DNA of 64,000 nucleotides from Enterobacter sp. EA-1 (GTDB taxonomy: Bacteria; Pseudomonadota; Gammaproteobacteria; Enterobacterales; Enterobacteriaceae), in NCBI GenBank assembly GCA_002886105.1, contig CP025776.1, positions 2,852,001 to 2,916,000 on the forward strand, read 5' to 3'. Below are positions 33,539 through 45,226 of the stretch, piece by piece. The position numbers and the translations under genes were made by a program. Within the stretch, counting starts at the first letter, position 1, and every line of letters begins with the position of its first letter. The notes under the pieces are model-generated. The model did no database searches. It worked only from the letters and a program-made list of their open reading frames with translations, and was not told the origin of the DNA.

Positions 33539-34397
33539 ACAGCTGTGTGGCGCTGAACAGATGCTCGGGTTGCGCAATCCGGTCCTGAGCCGCCACCACC
33601 TGCAGTTCATACTCCTGCATCGCTTTGGTGGTGATCATAATTTCGTAGACTGCCGCCGTTACATGCTCCAGCGCCTCACGGATGGTCGCGCCCTGCAACA
33701 GTTTCACCAGTAGCAACCCACTGGTGACATCGCCAACGCCCACCGGCTGCCGTGCGCCAAAATCCACCAGCGGTCGGCTGATATGCCGAGGCTTCGTCCG
33801 GCGTGACTAACAGCATTTCAAAGCGATCCGCGCTTAACCCGGCGCGCGCCAGTGTTTCACCAGCACAATCTGCGGGCCGTGAGCAATTAACTCACGAGCT
33901 GCCCGTACCGCCTCTTCCACGTTATTGACCGCGTGTTCGCAGAGGATCTCCAGTTCAATGAGATTGGGGGCGATAATATCGCTGGCCGGTAACGCATGGC
34001 GCACATGAAATTCCGCCACGCCGGGGGCGACGATACAGCCTTTTTCCGGGTGTCCCATCACCGGATCGCAAAATATTTCGCCTGCGGATTCGCCGCTTTC
34101 ACCTGACGGACGATCCCCCAGAATATGTTCACCCTGCTCGGCCGAGCCCAGATAACCACTCAGTACGGCGTCACAGCGCTGTAACTGATCAATGGCGGCA
34201 ATCCCCTGCACTATCTCAGTCAGATGTGCTGGCGGCATCACGCTGCCGGTCCATTGACCGTATTGCGTATGGTTAGAAAACTGCACCGTATTCAGCGGCC
34301 AGACATTCGCACCTAACCGGCGCATAGGAAATTCAGCCGCACTGTTCCCCGCATGACCAAAGACCACATGCGATTGAATGGCGAGAATATTCTTCAT
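33537..34397 (-). CDS. pdxY: PdxY, pyridoxal kinase
   Basis: Ribokinase-like kinase that phosphorylates pyridoxal in vitamin B6 salvage, about 287 residues. The start [20 protein letters not shown] is at 34397; a longer frame from 34487 runs into the tyrS terminator and is not supported. Motifs: [37 protein letters not shown] and the ATP/anion-hole [18 protein letters not shown]. Breaks: about 34090-34120 (two slips), about 33852 (CCAGG short by one) and 33786-33791 (CCGAGG for CCAGG). It lies downstream of tyrS and pdxH on the same strand, a B6-related cluster conserved in enterics. Confidence 0.94.
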
Positions 34398-34424
34398 GGT
34401 TGTTGCCTTGCAAGAATGAGCGAT

Positions 34425-34454
34425 AAAAGAAGGGAGTGATTTCTCACTCCCTTC
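34425..34454 (-). terminator. terminator after tyrS
   Basis: Eleven-base perfect stem (34429-34439 with 34444-34454), loop TTTC; on the minus strand a T run follows. Confidence 0.8.
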
Positions 34455-34474
34455 GTCCTCAGATCGGCGATGAA

Positions 34475-35747
<1,273 letters not shown>

Positions 35748-35888
35748 CAAATTCTCCATGTATAAAACGGATTGCACCTTTGCCGGTACACGACTTTTCG
35801 CCAGATGCGAAAGGATACTTCATGGGGGGCAGATAGAATAAAGCGCCGGAACACGGAGTGCCAGCGCTTAACGCAACATTTTCAGGGA

Positions 35889-36543
35889 TTACGGGGCGAG
35901 ACGATCAATTTTCCACGCGTCATTTTCACGTTGGTACAAAAAACGATCGTGCAGACGGTTTGCGCCGCCCTGCCAGAACTCCATCTGTTCAATGCTCACA
36001 CGGTACCCGCCCCAAAAACTGGGTAACGGGATCTCGCCTTGCTGGAATTTTTGCTTCCAGCTCAAGGAACTTACTTTCCGGTGATACCGCGCGCGGAAAT
36101 CCGGCTGGACTGTTTGGAGACCCGAGGCGCCGATCTGACTGTCGCGCGGGCGGCTGTGGAAATATTTCACCACCTCCAGCGTCGACAAACGTTCCGCTTT
36201 CCCGGTGACCATGACCGGCGTTCCAGCATGTGCCGGAAACAGCAGACTGACGGCCGGATTCTGTTCGATATGGTGCGCTTTACGGCTACCGAGGTTGGTG
36301 TAGAACACCAGCCCCTTTTCATCATAATGCTTGAGTAACACAATGCGCTGGTAAGGCTGCCCGGTCTCATCCACCGTGGCGACAACCATCGCGGTCGGAT
36401 CAGCAAGCTGCGCTTCGCAGGCGGCCCAGCCAGCGTTCAAAGAGTTTCAGCGGTTCAGCAGGAAGGTCGCCGCGGCGCAGGCCGCCTTTGGTGTATTCAC
36501 GGCGCAGATGCGCGATTTGCTGCAATTGATCGTTATCAGACAT
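35889..36543 (-). CDS. pdxH: PdxH, pyridoxine 5'-phosphate oxidase
   Basis: FMN enzyme making pyridoxal 5'-phosphate from pyridoxine or pyridoxamine phosphate, about 218 residues. The start [17 protein letters not shown] is at 36543. Conserved: [20 protein letters not shown] and the C-terminal [13 protein letters not shown]...IDRLAP. Breaks: about 36430; a short region 36205-36235; and 36122-36127, where CCGAGG stands for CCAGG, so the expected QIGAWVSKQSS reads wrongly until an extra base near 36057 restores the frame. The last 55 residues are normal. Confidence 0.94.
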
Positions 36544-36598
36544 GGCGTTAGCGAATGTAATCATCAGGTAGGGCTATTATGCGCCCCCTGTGAAAATC

Positions 36599-36921
36599 TC
36601 AACGCCGCGGATTTTGTAACTGGCAGTTATTCAGCACAATGCGGTCGCGTTTATAGACCGTGGCGGTATCCCCTTTCGACCAGAACACGTAGACGCCATC
36701 GGTATAGCGGGTACCCGAGGCGGACAATCCTTGCTGTAGGGTCAGAACCTTATCATCCCAGACAAAGCTGGCTTGCTGGCGGGGGTTATTGAGTTTGACG
36801 GTAAGCGGCTTTTCATCACACTGGTATTCCAGCGTATCGGTTTGCATGCGTTCAACGAACTGGTGGTAATAACTACACCCGGCAAGCAGCGCGGGCAGGC
36901 AGGCGATCAACACTTTTTCAT
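36599..36921 (-). CDS. mliC: MliC, membrane-bound lysozyme inhibitor
   Basis: Outer-membrane lipoprotein that blocks C-type lysozyme at the periplasmic face. The start [16 protein letters not shown] is at 36921 if an A run of five is read as six; LLAGC is the lipobox with the lipidated Cys. The mature part [17 protein letters not shown] and [17 protein letters not shown] matches the MliC domain. About 107 residues. It follows anmK on the same strand with a hairpin between, and precedes pdxH, the E. coli order. Confidence 0.92.
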
Positions 36922-36949
36922 GAGGTATTCCCGGGACTGTCTCGGTCAT

Positions 36950-36968
36950 GGAGGGCGAAACGCCCTCC
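36950..36968 (-). promoter_or_regulatory. hairpin between anmK and mliC
   Basis: GGAGGGCG-AAA-CGCCCTCC, eight perfect base pairs, no T run on the minus strand. It could slow transcription or protect the anmK message end. Confidence 0.5.
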
Positions 36969-37013
36969 TTAAGCTTTGTCAGTCTAGCGGTACACCCGCA
37001 ATGTGGAATTCAG

Positions 37014-38126
37014 CTAACTCTGATTCTGGCGCGGGTTGGCCGGGAAGATCGCGCCCAGAATCGTTGGCGCAGAGGCGCCGGTTACCGACGGCAAATTACC
37101 GGGCAGCCCCGCGAGCGTACGCCAGCCAGCAAACGCCAGCGCTTCCATATCATCGCCGCTGATCCCGGCCTCATCCGTCGTACCGACCTCAATGCCCGGC
37201 AGCAGCCCTGCCAAACGCGCCATGACCAACGGGTTGCGACTGCCGCCGCCGCAGACCAGCAGCCGTTCGCATCCACCGCTCAGCAACACTTGCTCGGAGA
37301 TGGTGACTGCCGTCAGTTCTGCCAGCGTGGTTTGTACATCGCTCCCGTTGAGCGCCGGGAAATGCGCCAGATGACGCTCCAGCCAGCCGTAGTTGAAATA
37401 CTCGCGCCCGGTACTTTTCGGAGCGGGCGCGGAAAAGTACGCGTCGCTTAGCATGTTTTGCAGCAGCGGCAGGATAACTTTGCCTTCGCACGCCCACTGG
37501 GCATCTTTATCGTAGGGTTTGCCTTTCTGCCGCCGTGCATCCATCAGCATATTGCCCGGCCCGGTGTCATAACCTCTCACCGGCTGTCCGGGGATCAGCA
37601 ACGACAAATTCGCGATACCGCCAATGTTCAGCACCATACGGCGTTCAACCGGGTGCGCCAGCAGCGCATGGTGAAAAGCAGGCACCAGCGGCGCGCCCTG
37701 ACCGCCCAGCGCGATATCACGACGGCGGAAATCCCCTACCACCGTCACACCCGTCCGGGCGGCTATCTGGTTGTTATCGCCGATTTGCATCGTATGCGGC
37801 GCAATGCCAGTGGGTTCATGCCAGACAGTTTGCCCGTGGCAACCAATAGCGACGATATCTTCCGGGCGCAATTGTTCTCTGTCCATTAACGCCAGCACGG
37901 CATCCGCAAACAGCGTGCCCAACTGCGTGTCCAGCCTTCCCAACTGGGATAGCGTAAGCTGCTGGCCCTGACAGATATTGAGGATCGCCTCTTTCAGCGG
38001 CAGCGGAATAGGAAACGTCAGGCTTGCCTGTTGGGCGACCATGGTGTCATCGATTGCCGCCAGCACCACGTCAATACCGTCCAGACTTGTTCCCGACATC
38101 ACCCCAATGTAGCGACCCGATTTCAT
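37014..38126 (-). CDS. anmK: AnmK, anhydro-N-acetylmuramic acid kinase
   Basis: Recycles cell-wall sugar: hydrolyses and phosphorylates 1,6-anhydro-MurNAc to MurNAc 6-phosphate. It is uninterrupted over 370 residues. The start [20 protein letters not shown] at 38126 holds the phosphate-binding MSGTSLDG; further on [23 protein letters not shown] and [12 protein letters not shown], typical of the hexokinase/actin fold. The frame extends upstream to 38198, but the family start and a ribosome site favour 38126. As the longest unbroken gene here it gives the clearest evidence of the strain's relation to Enterobacteriaceae. Confidence 0.97.
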   Translation of the reverse strand: MKSGRYIGVMSGTSLDGIDVVLAAIDDTMVAQQASLTFPIPLPLKEAILNICQGQQLTLSQLGRLDTQLGTLFADAVLALMDREQLRPEDIVAIGCHGQTVWHEPTGIAPHTMQIGDNNQIAARTGVTVVGDFRRRDIALGGQGAPLVPAFHHALLAHPVERRMVLNIGGIANLSLLIPGQPVRGYDTGPGNMLMDARRQKGKPYDKDAQWACEGKVILPLLQNMLSDAYFSAPAPKSTGREYFNYGWLERHLAHFPALNGSDVQTTLAELTAVTISEQVLLSGGCERLLVCGGGSRNPLVMARLAGLLPGIEVGTTDEAGISGDDMEALAFAGWRTLAGLPGNLPSVTGASAPTILGAIFPANPRQNQS

Positions 38127-38264
38127 ACGCCTTCCTTTAATGCATAACAGAGGGGTAACACTCCACCATAAAGCCGGGGGTAAAGCCATCGCGCACAAAC
38201 ACTTTTAACAATCGAGTCTATTTCAGTTAAGTGAAATTAACATCGCCAACGCTTATAATCGCTT

Positions 38265-38281
38265 CGTTTAGATCGGGTTAA
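38265..38281 (+). promoter_or_regulatory. PhoP box upstream of slyB
   Basis: CGTTTA-N5-GGTTAA with 11-base phase fits the PhoP direct-repeat consensus. slyB is a known PhoPQ-regulated gene in E. coli and Salmonella. Confidence 0.65.
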
Positions 38282-38408
38282 GCTCTCTGAGATTATTATT
38301 TTTGCCGGGATTAGGCAGAAGATATGACCTGACATGAGTAAAATGCCATATAATTTAGCCATGACGGATGCTCATAAGAGCGTTTCATGGTGAACAGGAG
38401 ATTCATAA

Positions 38409-38871
38409 ATGATGTTACGTGCACTGGCAGTTTCGCTGATTGGTCTTACCCCGGCTGGCTGCGTCAATAACGACACGCTTTCTGGTGATGTCTACTCTGC
38501 ATCCGAAGCCAAACAAGTGCAAAATGTCACTTACGGCACCATTGTGAACGTACGTCCGGTACAGATTCAGGGCGGCGATGATAACAATGTCATCGGCGCA
38601 ATTGGCGGTGCGGTGCTGGGTGGCTTCCTCGGTAACACCGTTGGCGGCGGTACTGGCGTTCTCTGGCAACAGCAGCAGGTGCGGTTGCCGGCGGCGCGGC
38701 CAGTCGGTTCAGGGTGCAATGAATAAAACTCAGGGCGTAGAACTGGAAATCCGTAAAGATGACGGCAACACCATTATGGTGGTGCAGAAACAGGGCAACT
38801 CCCGTTTCGCAGCAGGTCAGCGCGTTGTGCTGGCAAGCAATGGTCGTCAGGTGACCGTCTCCCCGCGCTAA
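38409..38871 (+). CDS. slyB: SlyB, outer-membrane lipoprotein
   Basis: Outer-membrane lipoprotein of about 155 residues with a glycine-zipper 2TM domain, involved in envelope integrity. Signal and lipobox: MMLRALAVSLIGLTPAGC, with Cys as the lipid site. Zipper: GAIGGAVLGGFLGNTVGGG. A slip near 38662-38700 breaks the Ala-rich middle; the C-terminal part from about 38710 (MNKTQGVELEIRKDDGNTIM) follows in another frame. It ends TVSPR. Convergent with slyA. Confidence 0.93.
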
Positions 38872-38919
38872 GTCAGGTTGCAGTGACCACATTGCAGTTT
38901 GTTTCACCGCGAGAATATG

Positions 38920-38945
38920 AAAAGCCTTGCGAAAGCAAGGCTTTT
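38920..38945. terminator. bidirectional terminator slyB/slyA
   Basis: AAAAGCCTTGC-GAAA-GCAAGGCTTTT, perfect eleven-base stem with A and T runs. Confidence 0.9.
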
Positions 38946-38950
38946 TGATG

Positions 38951-39389
38951 TCAGTCTCGCGACTGTAGTTCGTTGATATTGTGCTCGAGCCGGGCAATCA
39001 TCTTAATCAACAGATCCAGTTCTTCGGTCGAAATTCCCGAGAGAATTTCCCCGCGTTTTCCGAATAACCGTTTCCATCTCTTCAATGATTGGCGAGGCTT
39101 TTTCTGTCAATTTGATCCGCTTAGCCCGGCGGTCGTTGGCACATGTCTGGCGGGAAATAAGCCCCTTATCTTCCAGTTGGTCCAGCGTACGCACCAGCGA
39201 GGGCTGTTCGATGCCAATCGCTTTTGCCAGTTGAATTTGCGACTGATCGGGCGGCAACTGATGAATATTATGCAGCGTTACCCAGTGAGTCTGCGTTAAT
39301 TCCAGAGGTTTCAGGCGATGGTCAATCAAAGCGCGCCAGACGCGCACTAAGCGTGCCAGATCAGAACCTAATGGCGATTCCAATTTCAT
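38951..39389 (-). CDS. slyA: SlyA, MarR-family regulator
   Basis: Winged-helix regulator that counters H-NS silencing and controls envelope and virulence genes. The start [20 protein letters not shown] is at 39389. The DNA-binding part [20 protein letters not shown] and the wing [13 protein letters not shown] are intact. The frame slips near 39055 (two bases short); beyond it the tail reads [19 protein letters not shown] and stops at 38951. About 146 residues joined. Divergent from the ydhIJK efflux genes, which are likely under its control, as in relatives. Confidence 0.94.
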
Positions 39390-39585
39390 CTCCTTATAAT
39401 TAGCTTGCTAAGTTATTATACTCATTTTAGAATAGTTTGCAGTATTTATATTGGCAAAACAAATGTATTGCTGCACTCGTCAGGGCTTACGCTAAGGATC
39501 CCGCTTTAGCACGGCGTCGTTTTTGGTCGTTTTTACCGTACACCACCTGCCCGGCGATTCGCCCGACTGCACAGGACATAAACGC

Positions 39586-39819
39586 GTGAAGTTAACTTCC
39601 AGCAACCCGGAATTACCCCTGCAGGACCTGATTTTTGGCGCATCGATTTACTTTCCTCCTTTGTTTAAGGCGGTGATGGGCTTCTTACTCTGGCTTGTTG
39701 CCCACCGCCTGCTGCGCGACTGGATCTACGCTGGCGATATCTGGCATCCCATCCTGATGGATCTTTCACTGTTCGTTATAGCGCTTAGCCTCTCCCTTGG
39801 CCTGTTGATTGTGTGGTAA
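39586..39819 (+). CDS. ydhI: YdhI, DUF1656 small membrane protein
   Basis: Small inner-membrane protein with two helices ([13 protein letters not shown] and [20 protein letters not shown]), 77 residues; DUF1656 proteins accompany AaeB-type exporters. GTG 39586 is the start ([20 protein letters not shown] follows); no ATG fits. First gene of ydhIJK; ydhJ starts two bases after the stop. Confidence 0.88.
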   Translation: MKLTSSNPELPLQDLIFGASIYFPPLFKAVMGFLLWLVAHRLLRDWIYAGDIWHPILMDLSLFVIALSLSLGLLIVW

Positions 39820-39821
39820 TT

Positions 39822-40678
39822 ATGAGTCTGAAATCGCTAAAATACTTTTCCACCTTACTGGTGCTCGCCGTGGCGATTGTCGCCGCCCGGTGGATGTGGA
39901 ATTACTACATGCAGTCGCCATGGACCCGGGACGGCAAAGTGCGCGCTGAACAGGTCAGCATCACGCCCCAGTTTCCGGCAGTATTACGGAACTCAACGTT
40001 CACGATAATCAGCCCGTAAAAGCGGGCGACACGCTCTTCTCGCATCGACGAAACGCCATACCGCATTGCGGTACTGAATGCCGAAGCCCAGCTGGCAAAA
40101 GCGCAAACGGAGCAGGCAAAAGCCAATAACGAAGCCAACCGTCGCCGCCACCTCTCGCAAAACTACATCTCTGCGGAAGATCTCGATACTGCCAATATTA
40201 GTGTAAAAGCGGCGCAAGCGAGCGTCGCTGCCGCCGAAGCACAACTCGCGCAGGCAAAATGGCAGTTGACGCAGACCACGATCAAAGCACCGGTCGATGG
40301 CTGGGTCATAATCTGACCACGCGCAACGGCAACTACGCTACCGCCGGGCAACCGGTATTTGCGCTGGTGGATAGCCACTCGTTTTATGTGGGGTATTTTG
40401 AAGAGACCAAACTGCGCCATATCCGCACCGACGCACCGGCAAAAATAGTGCTTTATAGCGGCAATGTCACGTTACAGGGTCACGTCGAGAGTATCGGCCG
40501 TGCCATTTACGATCAGAGCATAGAAACCGATAGCGGACTGGTGCCGGACATTAAGCCCAACGTGCCATGGGTGCGGCTGGCGCAGCGCGTACCTGTACGC
40601 ATTCGTTTCGATACGCTACCCGATGACCTGACGCTGGTTTCCGGCACCACCTGCACTGTGTCGATAGGCGTTCCCTGA
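39822..40678 (+). CDS. ydhJ: YdhJ, HlyD-family membrane fusion protein
   Basis: Periplasmic adaptor for the YdhK exporter, about 285 residues. N-terminal anchor MSLKSLKYFSTLLVLAVAIV, then SPWTRDGKVRAEQVSITPQ, the alpha hairpin (AEAQLAKAQTEQAKANNEAN) and the lipoyl/beta part FALVDSHSFYV. Breaks near 39977 (T run one short), 40040 and 40308. The stop overlaps the ydhK start by one base. Confidence 0.9.
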
Positions 40679-42667
40679 TGAAATCCCCCGTCGCGCTCTG
40701 GCACAACCTGCCGTGGGTAAAAGCCACAACAGGTCAGTGGCGCGCTGCGCAACGGTATCGCTATGTGTCTGGCGCTGACGGTGGCCTACTATCTTGACCT
40801 TGATGAGCCCTATTGGGCCATGACCTCCGCCGCCGTGGTCAGCTTTCCAACCGTCGGTGGCGTGATCAGCAAAAGTCTTGGGCGTATTGCCGGTAGCCTG
40901 CTCGGTGCGTGCGCTGCGCTCATGATTGCTGGTCAGACGCTGAACGATCCGTGGTTGTTTCTGTTTGCCATGTCCGGCTGGATTGCACTTTGCACCGGGC
41001 CTGCGCGCAGTTTGCCAATAATGTCGCCTATGCTTTTCAACTGGCGGGTTATACGGCGGCAATCATCGCGTTTGCGATGGTCAATATTACCGACATTACC
41101 GAACTAGGAACATCGCGCAGGCGCGCGTTTGCGAAGTGATGCTGGGGATCCTGTGCGGAGGTATGATGATGATGATCCTCCCCGGTACTGCCGATGGGCC
41201 CGCACTGCTCACGGCGTTGAAGAAAATGCATGCCCGCCTGCTGGAACATGCCAGCCTGCTCTGGCAACCGGAAACCACCGATGCGATTCGTAGCGCCCAC
41301 GAAAGCGTGATAGGTCAAATCCTCACCACCAACTTGCTGCGTATTCAGGCGTTCTGGAGTCATTACCGCTTTCGTCGACAAAATACGTTGATGACCGTTA
41401 TTGCACCAGCAACTCCGTATGACCAGTGTGATCTCCAGCCTGCGCAGGATGTTGTTAAACTGGCCCGATGCACCCGGTCACTTACGACCGGTGCTGGAGC
41501 AACTGCGCTAGCCCACCCGCAAACCGATGCACTGACCGTGGCGCGTATTGCCCCTCTTGCCCCCACCGCTACAGCTGATTACCGCCACCGGGCATTCTGG
41601 TTACGATTACGCTATTTTTGCCGTCTGTACCTGCTCAGTAGCCGCTGGTTAGCCCGTGTGGAGAATGCGTCCCCCATCAGCGTCTATACCCCGCCGCGCA
41701 GCCCCGGGCTGATGCGTTACACGGATAATGTCGAGGCATTGCTGAGTGGAGTACGGACGTTTTTCGCCCTCGGTCTGGTTGGCGCATGGAGCATTACCAC
41801 CCAGTGGGAATACGGCTCTGCGGCATTGACGCTGGCGGCCATCAGTTGCGTACTTTACTCCGTCTCGCCTGCGCCTTTTAACTCGCTGACGCTGCTGTTA
41901 CGCACCTTATTGCTGCTCTCGCTGTTCAGCTTTGTGGTGAAATTTGGCCTGATGGTGCAAATCAGCGAGCTGTGGTCCTTTTGCTGTTTCTGTTCCCCTT
42001 GCTGACCACAATGCAACTGCTGAAATTACAGATGCCAAAACGGGCCGGATTATGGGGGCAGTTGATCGTATTTATGGGATCGTTCATCGCCGTCACCAAT
42101 CCACCGGTATACGACTTTGCTGATTTTTAAACGACAACTGGCGAAGATCCTCGGCGTTGCTCCACTGGCGTGGCTGGCATTTGCCGTGTTGCGCCCGGGC
42201 TCGGATGCCCGCAAGAGCCGCCGCCAGATCCGCGCGTTACGGCGAAACTTTGTTGATCAGCTTAGTGCCAGACCCCATCTGAATGAGCATGAATTCGAGT
42301 CGGTGGTGTATCACCATATTAGCCGGCTCAGCAACAGTCAGGATGCGCTGGCGCGACGCTGGTTATTACGCTGGGGCGTGGTGTTGCTGAACTGCTCGCA
42401 TGTGGTGGCAATTGCGCGACTGGGAAAGCCGTTCCGATCCGCTGACCCGGGTGCGGGATCGCTGCATTGCATTGCTGAATGATGTGATGAGTGAGCGTGG
42501 CGTTCAACAACGAACGCTGTCCGCCACGCTGGCAGAGCTGCAACGGATTTGCGCCGTGCTTGGCGCACCACCAGCCCGCAGCACGCGAACTGGCTTCCGT
42601 TATCTGGCGCTTGTATTGCGCACTGTCGCAGCTGGAGCAGGCTCCGGCCATCGGGACGCTTACTTGA
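40678..42667 (+). CDS. ydhK: YdhK, FUSC/AaeB-type efflux pump
   Basis: Inner-membrane exporter of the aromatic acid exporter (FUSC) family, about 660 residues with two blocks of helices. Segments: [70 protein letters not shown] and the end ATIGTLT-type tail. Many slips (about 40735, 41000, 41105, 41385-41560, 41690, 41980, 42135, 42410 and 42560), yet both ends and order are normal. Substrates are not known. The stop at 42665-42667 overlaps sodC. Confidence 0.9.
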
Positions 42668-43181
42668 TCACCCCCGCAGGCATAACGCGCTCCGCCGCCG
42701 CCCAACGGTTTCGGTTGATCGGACATATTATCGCCGCCAACATGCACCATCAGGGCTTTGTCCTTCACGTCAGAGAGCTTTTTCAGCCGCGGCGCCACCA
42801 CCGCCTGCGTGGCGTTACCGTCCTTATTCACCACCAGCACCGGCAGATCCTAAGTGCCCGGCACCTTCCGGCCCTTCATGCTTGCCGGTATGGTGAGGGT
42901 CAAGGTGACCGCCTGCCGCTTCCGCAGCGGAAGGTTTCCCCTCTTTGCCGCAGGTTCACAGCTGCCTTTGGCGTGGACATGAAAACCATGCTCGCCGGGG
43001 GGCAACGCTTTCAGATCCGGGGGCGAATTCCAGACCTTTGTCCGTTTCACTGATTTTCACCGTGCCGATAGATTGCCCGATGCCCTCGGGCAGTGACGAG
43101 ATGCATATCCACTTCTTCACTGGCTGCCTGCGCGCCTGCGCAGACTAACAACGCCAACATGGCCAGACTAAAACGCTTCAT
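42660..43181 (-). CDS. sodC: SodC, periplasmic Cu/Zn superoxide dismutase
   Basis: Removes superoxide in the periplasm. Signal peptide [20 protein letters not shown]. Metal site: [11 protein letters not shown], then [20 protein letters not shown] after repair of breaks, and [13 protein letters not shown] with the last His; the second disulfide Cys is near ARYACG at the end. Breaks near 43095, 42955, 42915, 42852 and 42690. About 173 residues. Convergent with ydhK, overlapping by eight bases. Confidence 0.92.
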
Positions 43182-43263
43182 ATGACCTCCTTTGATTCCA
43201 CTTTTACCCTGTAAGTCTAAACCCGAGGGTAAAGATTTCACCGGAAAGTCGCCGTTTCAGCCA

Positions 43264-44163
43264 TCACGGCACATCAAAGCCCAGCGCGGCTTTGCGGATA
43301 CGGAACCACTGCTGGCGGGTCATCTGCAGCCTCCTCAGCCCCCAGCGCAGAACGTACGCGCTCAATCTTACCGGAACCGATAATCGGTAACGGTTGTGAC
43401 GGCAGACGCATCACCCGGGCATAAACCACCTGCTCGATGGTTTCGGCATTCAGCTCCTGCGCCACCGTCGCCGAGGACATCCCGCAACGTCTGGCATTCA
43501 GGATCGTTGAACAAACGTCCACCGCCCGGTGCAAGACCGAGGCCATAGGGCGGATGCGCAGTTGTTGCAATTGATCAAGGGTACCGTCCAGCAACAGCGG
43601 TTGATGCACCGGAGAAATTTCCACCCCGGTTGGTGGCAAGGGTAAACGGCAGACGTGATTGCAGCAGCGCAAATTGCGCAGGAGTAAAGTTGGAAACACC
43701 AAAATGGCGAACTTTCCCACTTTGATGCAGCGTCAAAATGCTTCCGCAACCGCATCGGCATCCATTAACGGATCCGGGCGATGAATCAGCAGCAAGTCGA
43801 GATAATCTGTGGAGAGATTCACCAGCGACTGCTCGGCGCTACGAATAATGTGGTCGCGATCGGTAATGTAATGACCAATCACATGGTCCGGTTTTGCCGT
43901 GGTGGCAATACCGCACTTGCTGACAATCTCCATGCGCGAGCGTAATTGCGGCGCGAGTTTCAAGGCTTCGCCAAATGCCGCTTCATTGATATCCGCCGTA
44001 GATATCGGCGTGATCAACGGTGGTTACCCCCTAAATCGAGGTGGGATTCAATAAAGCTCGCCAGCTGCCGGGGAGTAAACTGCCACTCCATTAAACGCCA
44101 GTAGCCCATGACAAAACGGGAGAACTCCGGACCTTGCGGCGCAAGGGCAATACGTTGAACCAT
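43264..44163 (-). CDS. ydhF: YdhF, aldo-keto reductase family protein
   Basis: Predicted NADPH-dependent oxidoreductase of the aldo-keto reductase fold, about 298 residues; substrate unknown. The start MVQRIALAPQGPEFSRFVMG is at 44163. Motifs: DHADIYG near the N-terminus (after a slip at about 44030), EIVSKCGIATTAKPDHVIGH, DYLDLLLIHRPDPLMDAD and LPSQPLPIIGSGKIERVRSA (NADP binding). Breaks: about 44030, 43740, 43635, 43480-43540, 43471-43476 (CCGAGG for CCAGG) and 43330. Confidence 0.92.
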
Positions 44164-44211
44164 AACGGTTTCCTCAAAGGTAATTTCCGTTGATTATACG
44201 CATTCAATGGG

Positions 44212-44451
44212 TCAAAACAGTGAAGGTTGCTGAGGTTCTTCTGCCGGAAGGGGATTTGTTCGCACGCATTTTGCGCAAAAGCGTTGATGACACAGGCGCA
44301 GAACCTCCTGCTTTTGCGCATCGGTCATTTGTTGCCAGTTGAAACGCTCATCCCGGCTGCGCATGCAGCCGCAGCAATAGCCTTTTTCATCCAGCTGGCA
44401 GATGCCACGGCACGGGCTCTGGATAGGGAAAAACTCCAGTTGTTCTGGCAC
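44212..44451 (-). CDS. ydhL: YdhL, DUF1289 cysteine-rich small protein
   Basis: Small 79-residue protein, the length of E. coli YdhL, uninterrupted. GTG 44451 is taken as start (PEQLEFFPIQSPCRGICQ follows) because it gives the family length; the frame stays open upstream into the nemR promoter. Cysteines in SPCRGICQ and GYCCGCMRSRDERF suggest a metal site. Function unknown. It is divergent from nemR and may be co-regulated with it. Confidence 0.88.
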   Translation of the reverse strand: MPEQLEFFPIQSPCRGICQLDEKGYCCGCMRSRDERFNWQQMTDAQKQEVLRLCHQRFCAKCVRTNPLPAEEPQQPSLF

Positions 44452-44544
44452 TGTCGTCTCCTGCGATACACGCGTTATCTCTACTATTGAAGACTGCATA
44501 CCGGCAACGCGCAACCCGAAAAGCGCATTGTTTGCCACTTGCAA

Positions 44545-44560
44545 CAGACCAATCGGTCTA
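44545..44560. promoter_or_regulatory. NemR operator upstream of nemR
   Basis: CAGACC-AATC-GGTCTA is a near-perfect palindrome matching the NemR box TAGACC-N4-GGTCTA, 14 bases before the nemR start. Confidence 0.75.
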
Positions 44561-44573
44561 GTACATTGTCGCC

Positions 44574-45167
44574 ATGAACAGACACACCGAACACGATACA
44601 CGCGAACATTTACTGGCTACCGGCGAGCTGCTCATGCATCGCGGGTTTACCGGAATGGGCCTGAGCGAGTTACTGAAAACAGCGGAAGTGCCGAAAGGCT
44701 CTTTCTATCACTATTTTCGCTCCAAAGAGGCGTTCGGTGTTGCTTTGCTTGAGCGACATTATGCGGGTTATCACTCAGCGGTTGATCACCCATTTCGCCA
44801 GTGGTCCCTCGGAAACTACCGCGACAGGCTGCTGGCCTATTACCGTGAAACGCTCAATCAGTTTTGTCAGCAGGGCATTATTAGCGGCTGCCTGACGGTG
44901 AAGCTCTCCTGCTGAGGTGTGCGATCTGTCAGAAGATATGCGCACAGCAATGGATAAAGGCGCAAGCCGTATCATCGTTCTGCTCAGCGAAGCGCTGGAA
45001 AAAGGCCGTGCAGAGCGAAGCCTGACCTTTGCCGGTGAGGCATTAACACAGGCGCAAGTTTTGTACTCGCTCTGGCTGGGTGCGAACCTGCAGGCAAGAT
45101 TTCCCGTAGCGCCCTGCCGCTGGAAAGCGCGCTGGCGCATGCGAAAACCATTATTGCGACGCCTTAA
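44574..45167 (+). CDS. nemR: NemR, TetR-family electrophile/HOCl sensor
   Basis: Repressor of nemRA-gloA that lets go of DNA when its cysteines react with bleach or electrophiles. The start [20 protein letters not shown] is at 44574. The TetR helix-turn-helix [19 protein letters not shown] is intact, and the redox cysteines lie in [16 protein letters not shown] and EVCDLSEDM. The frame slips at about 44912 and near 45100; the end reads IIATP with a stop at 45165-45167. About 198 residues. E. coli Cys21 is not seen here ([10 protein letters not shown]). Confidence 0.93.
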
Positions 45168-45197
45168 CTACTCGGGCGTTTTTATTTCACCTTTCAC

Positions 45198-45212
45198 TAG
45201 TCGACCGGTCTA
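45198..45212. promoter_or_regulatory. NemR-box-like palindrome upstream of nemA
   Basis: TAGTCGACCGGTCTA resembles the nemR box, though the centre is shorter. It lies 15 bases before the nemA start and could be a second NemR contact or a relic of the box. Confidence 0.4.
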
Positions 45213-45226
45213 TTCCAGGAGTTGTT

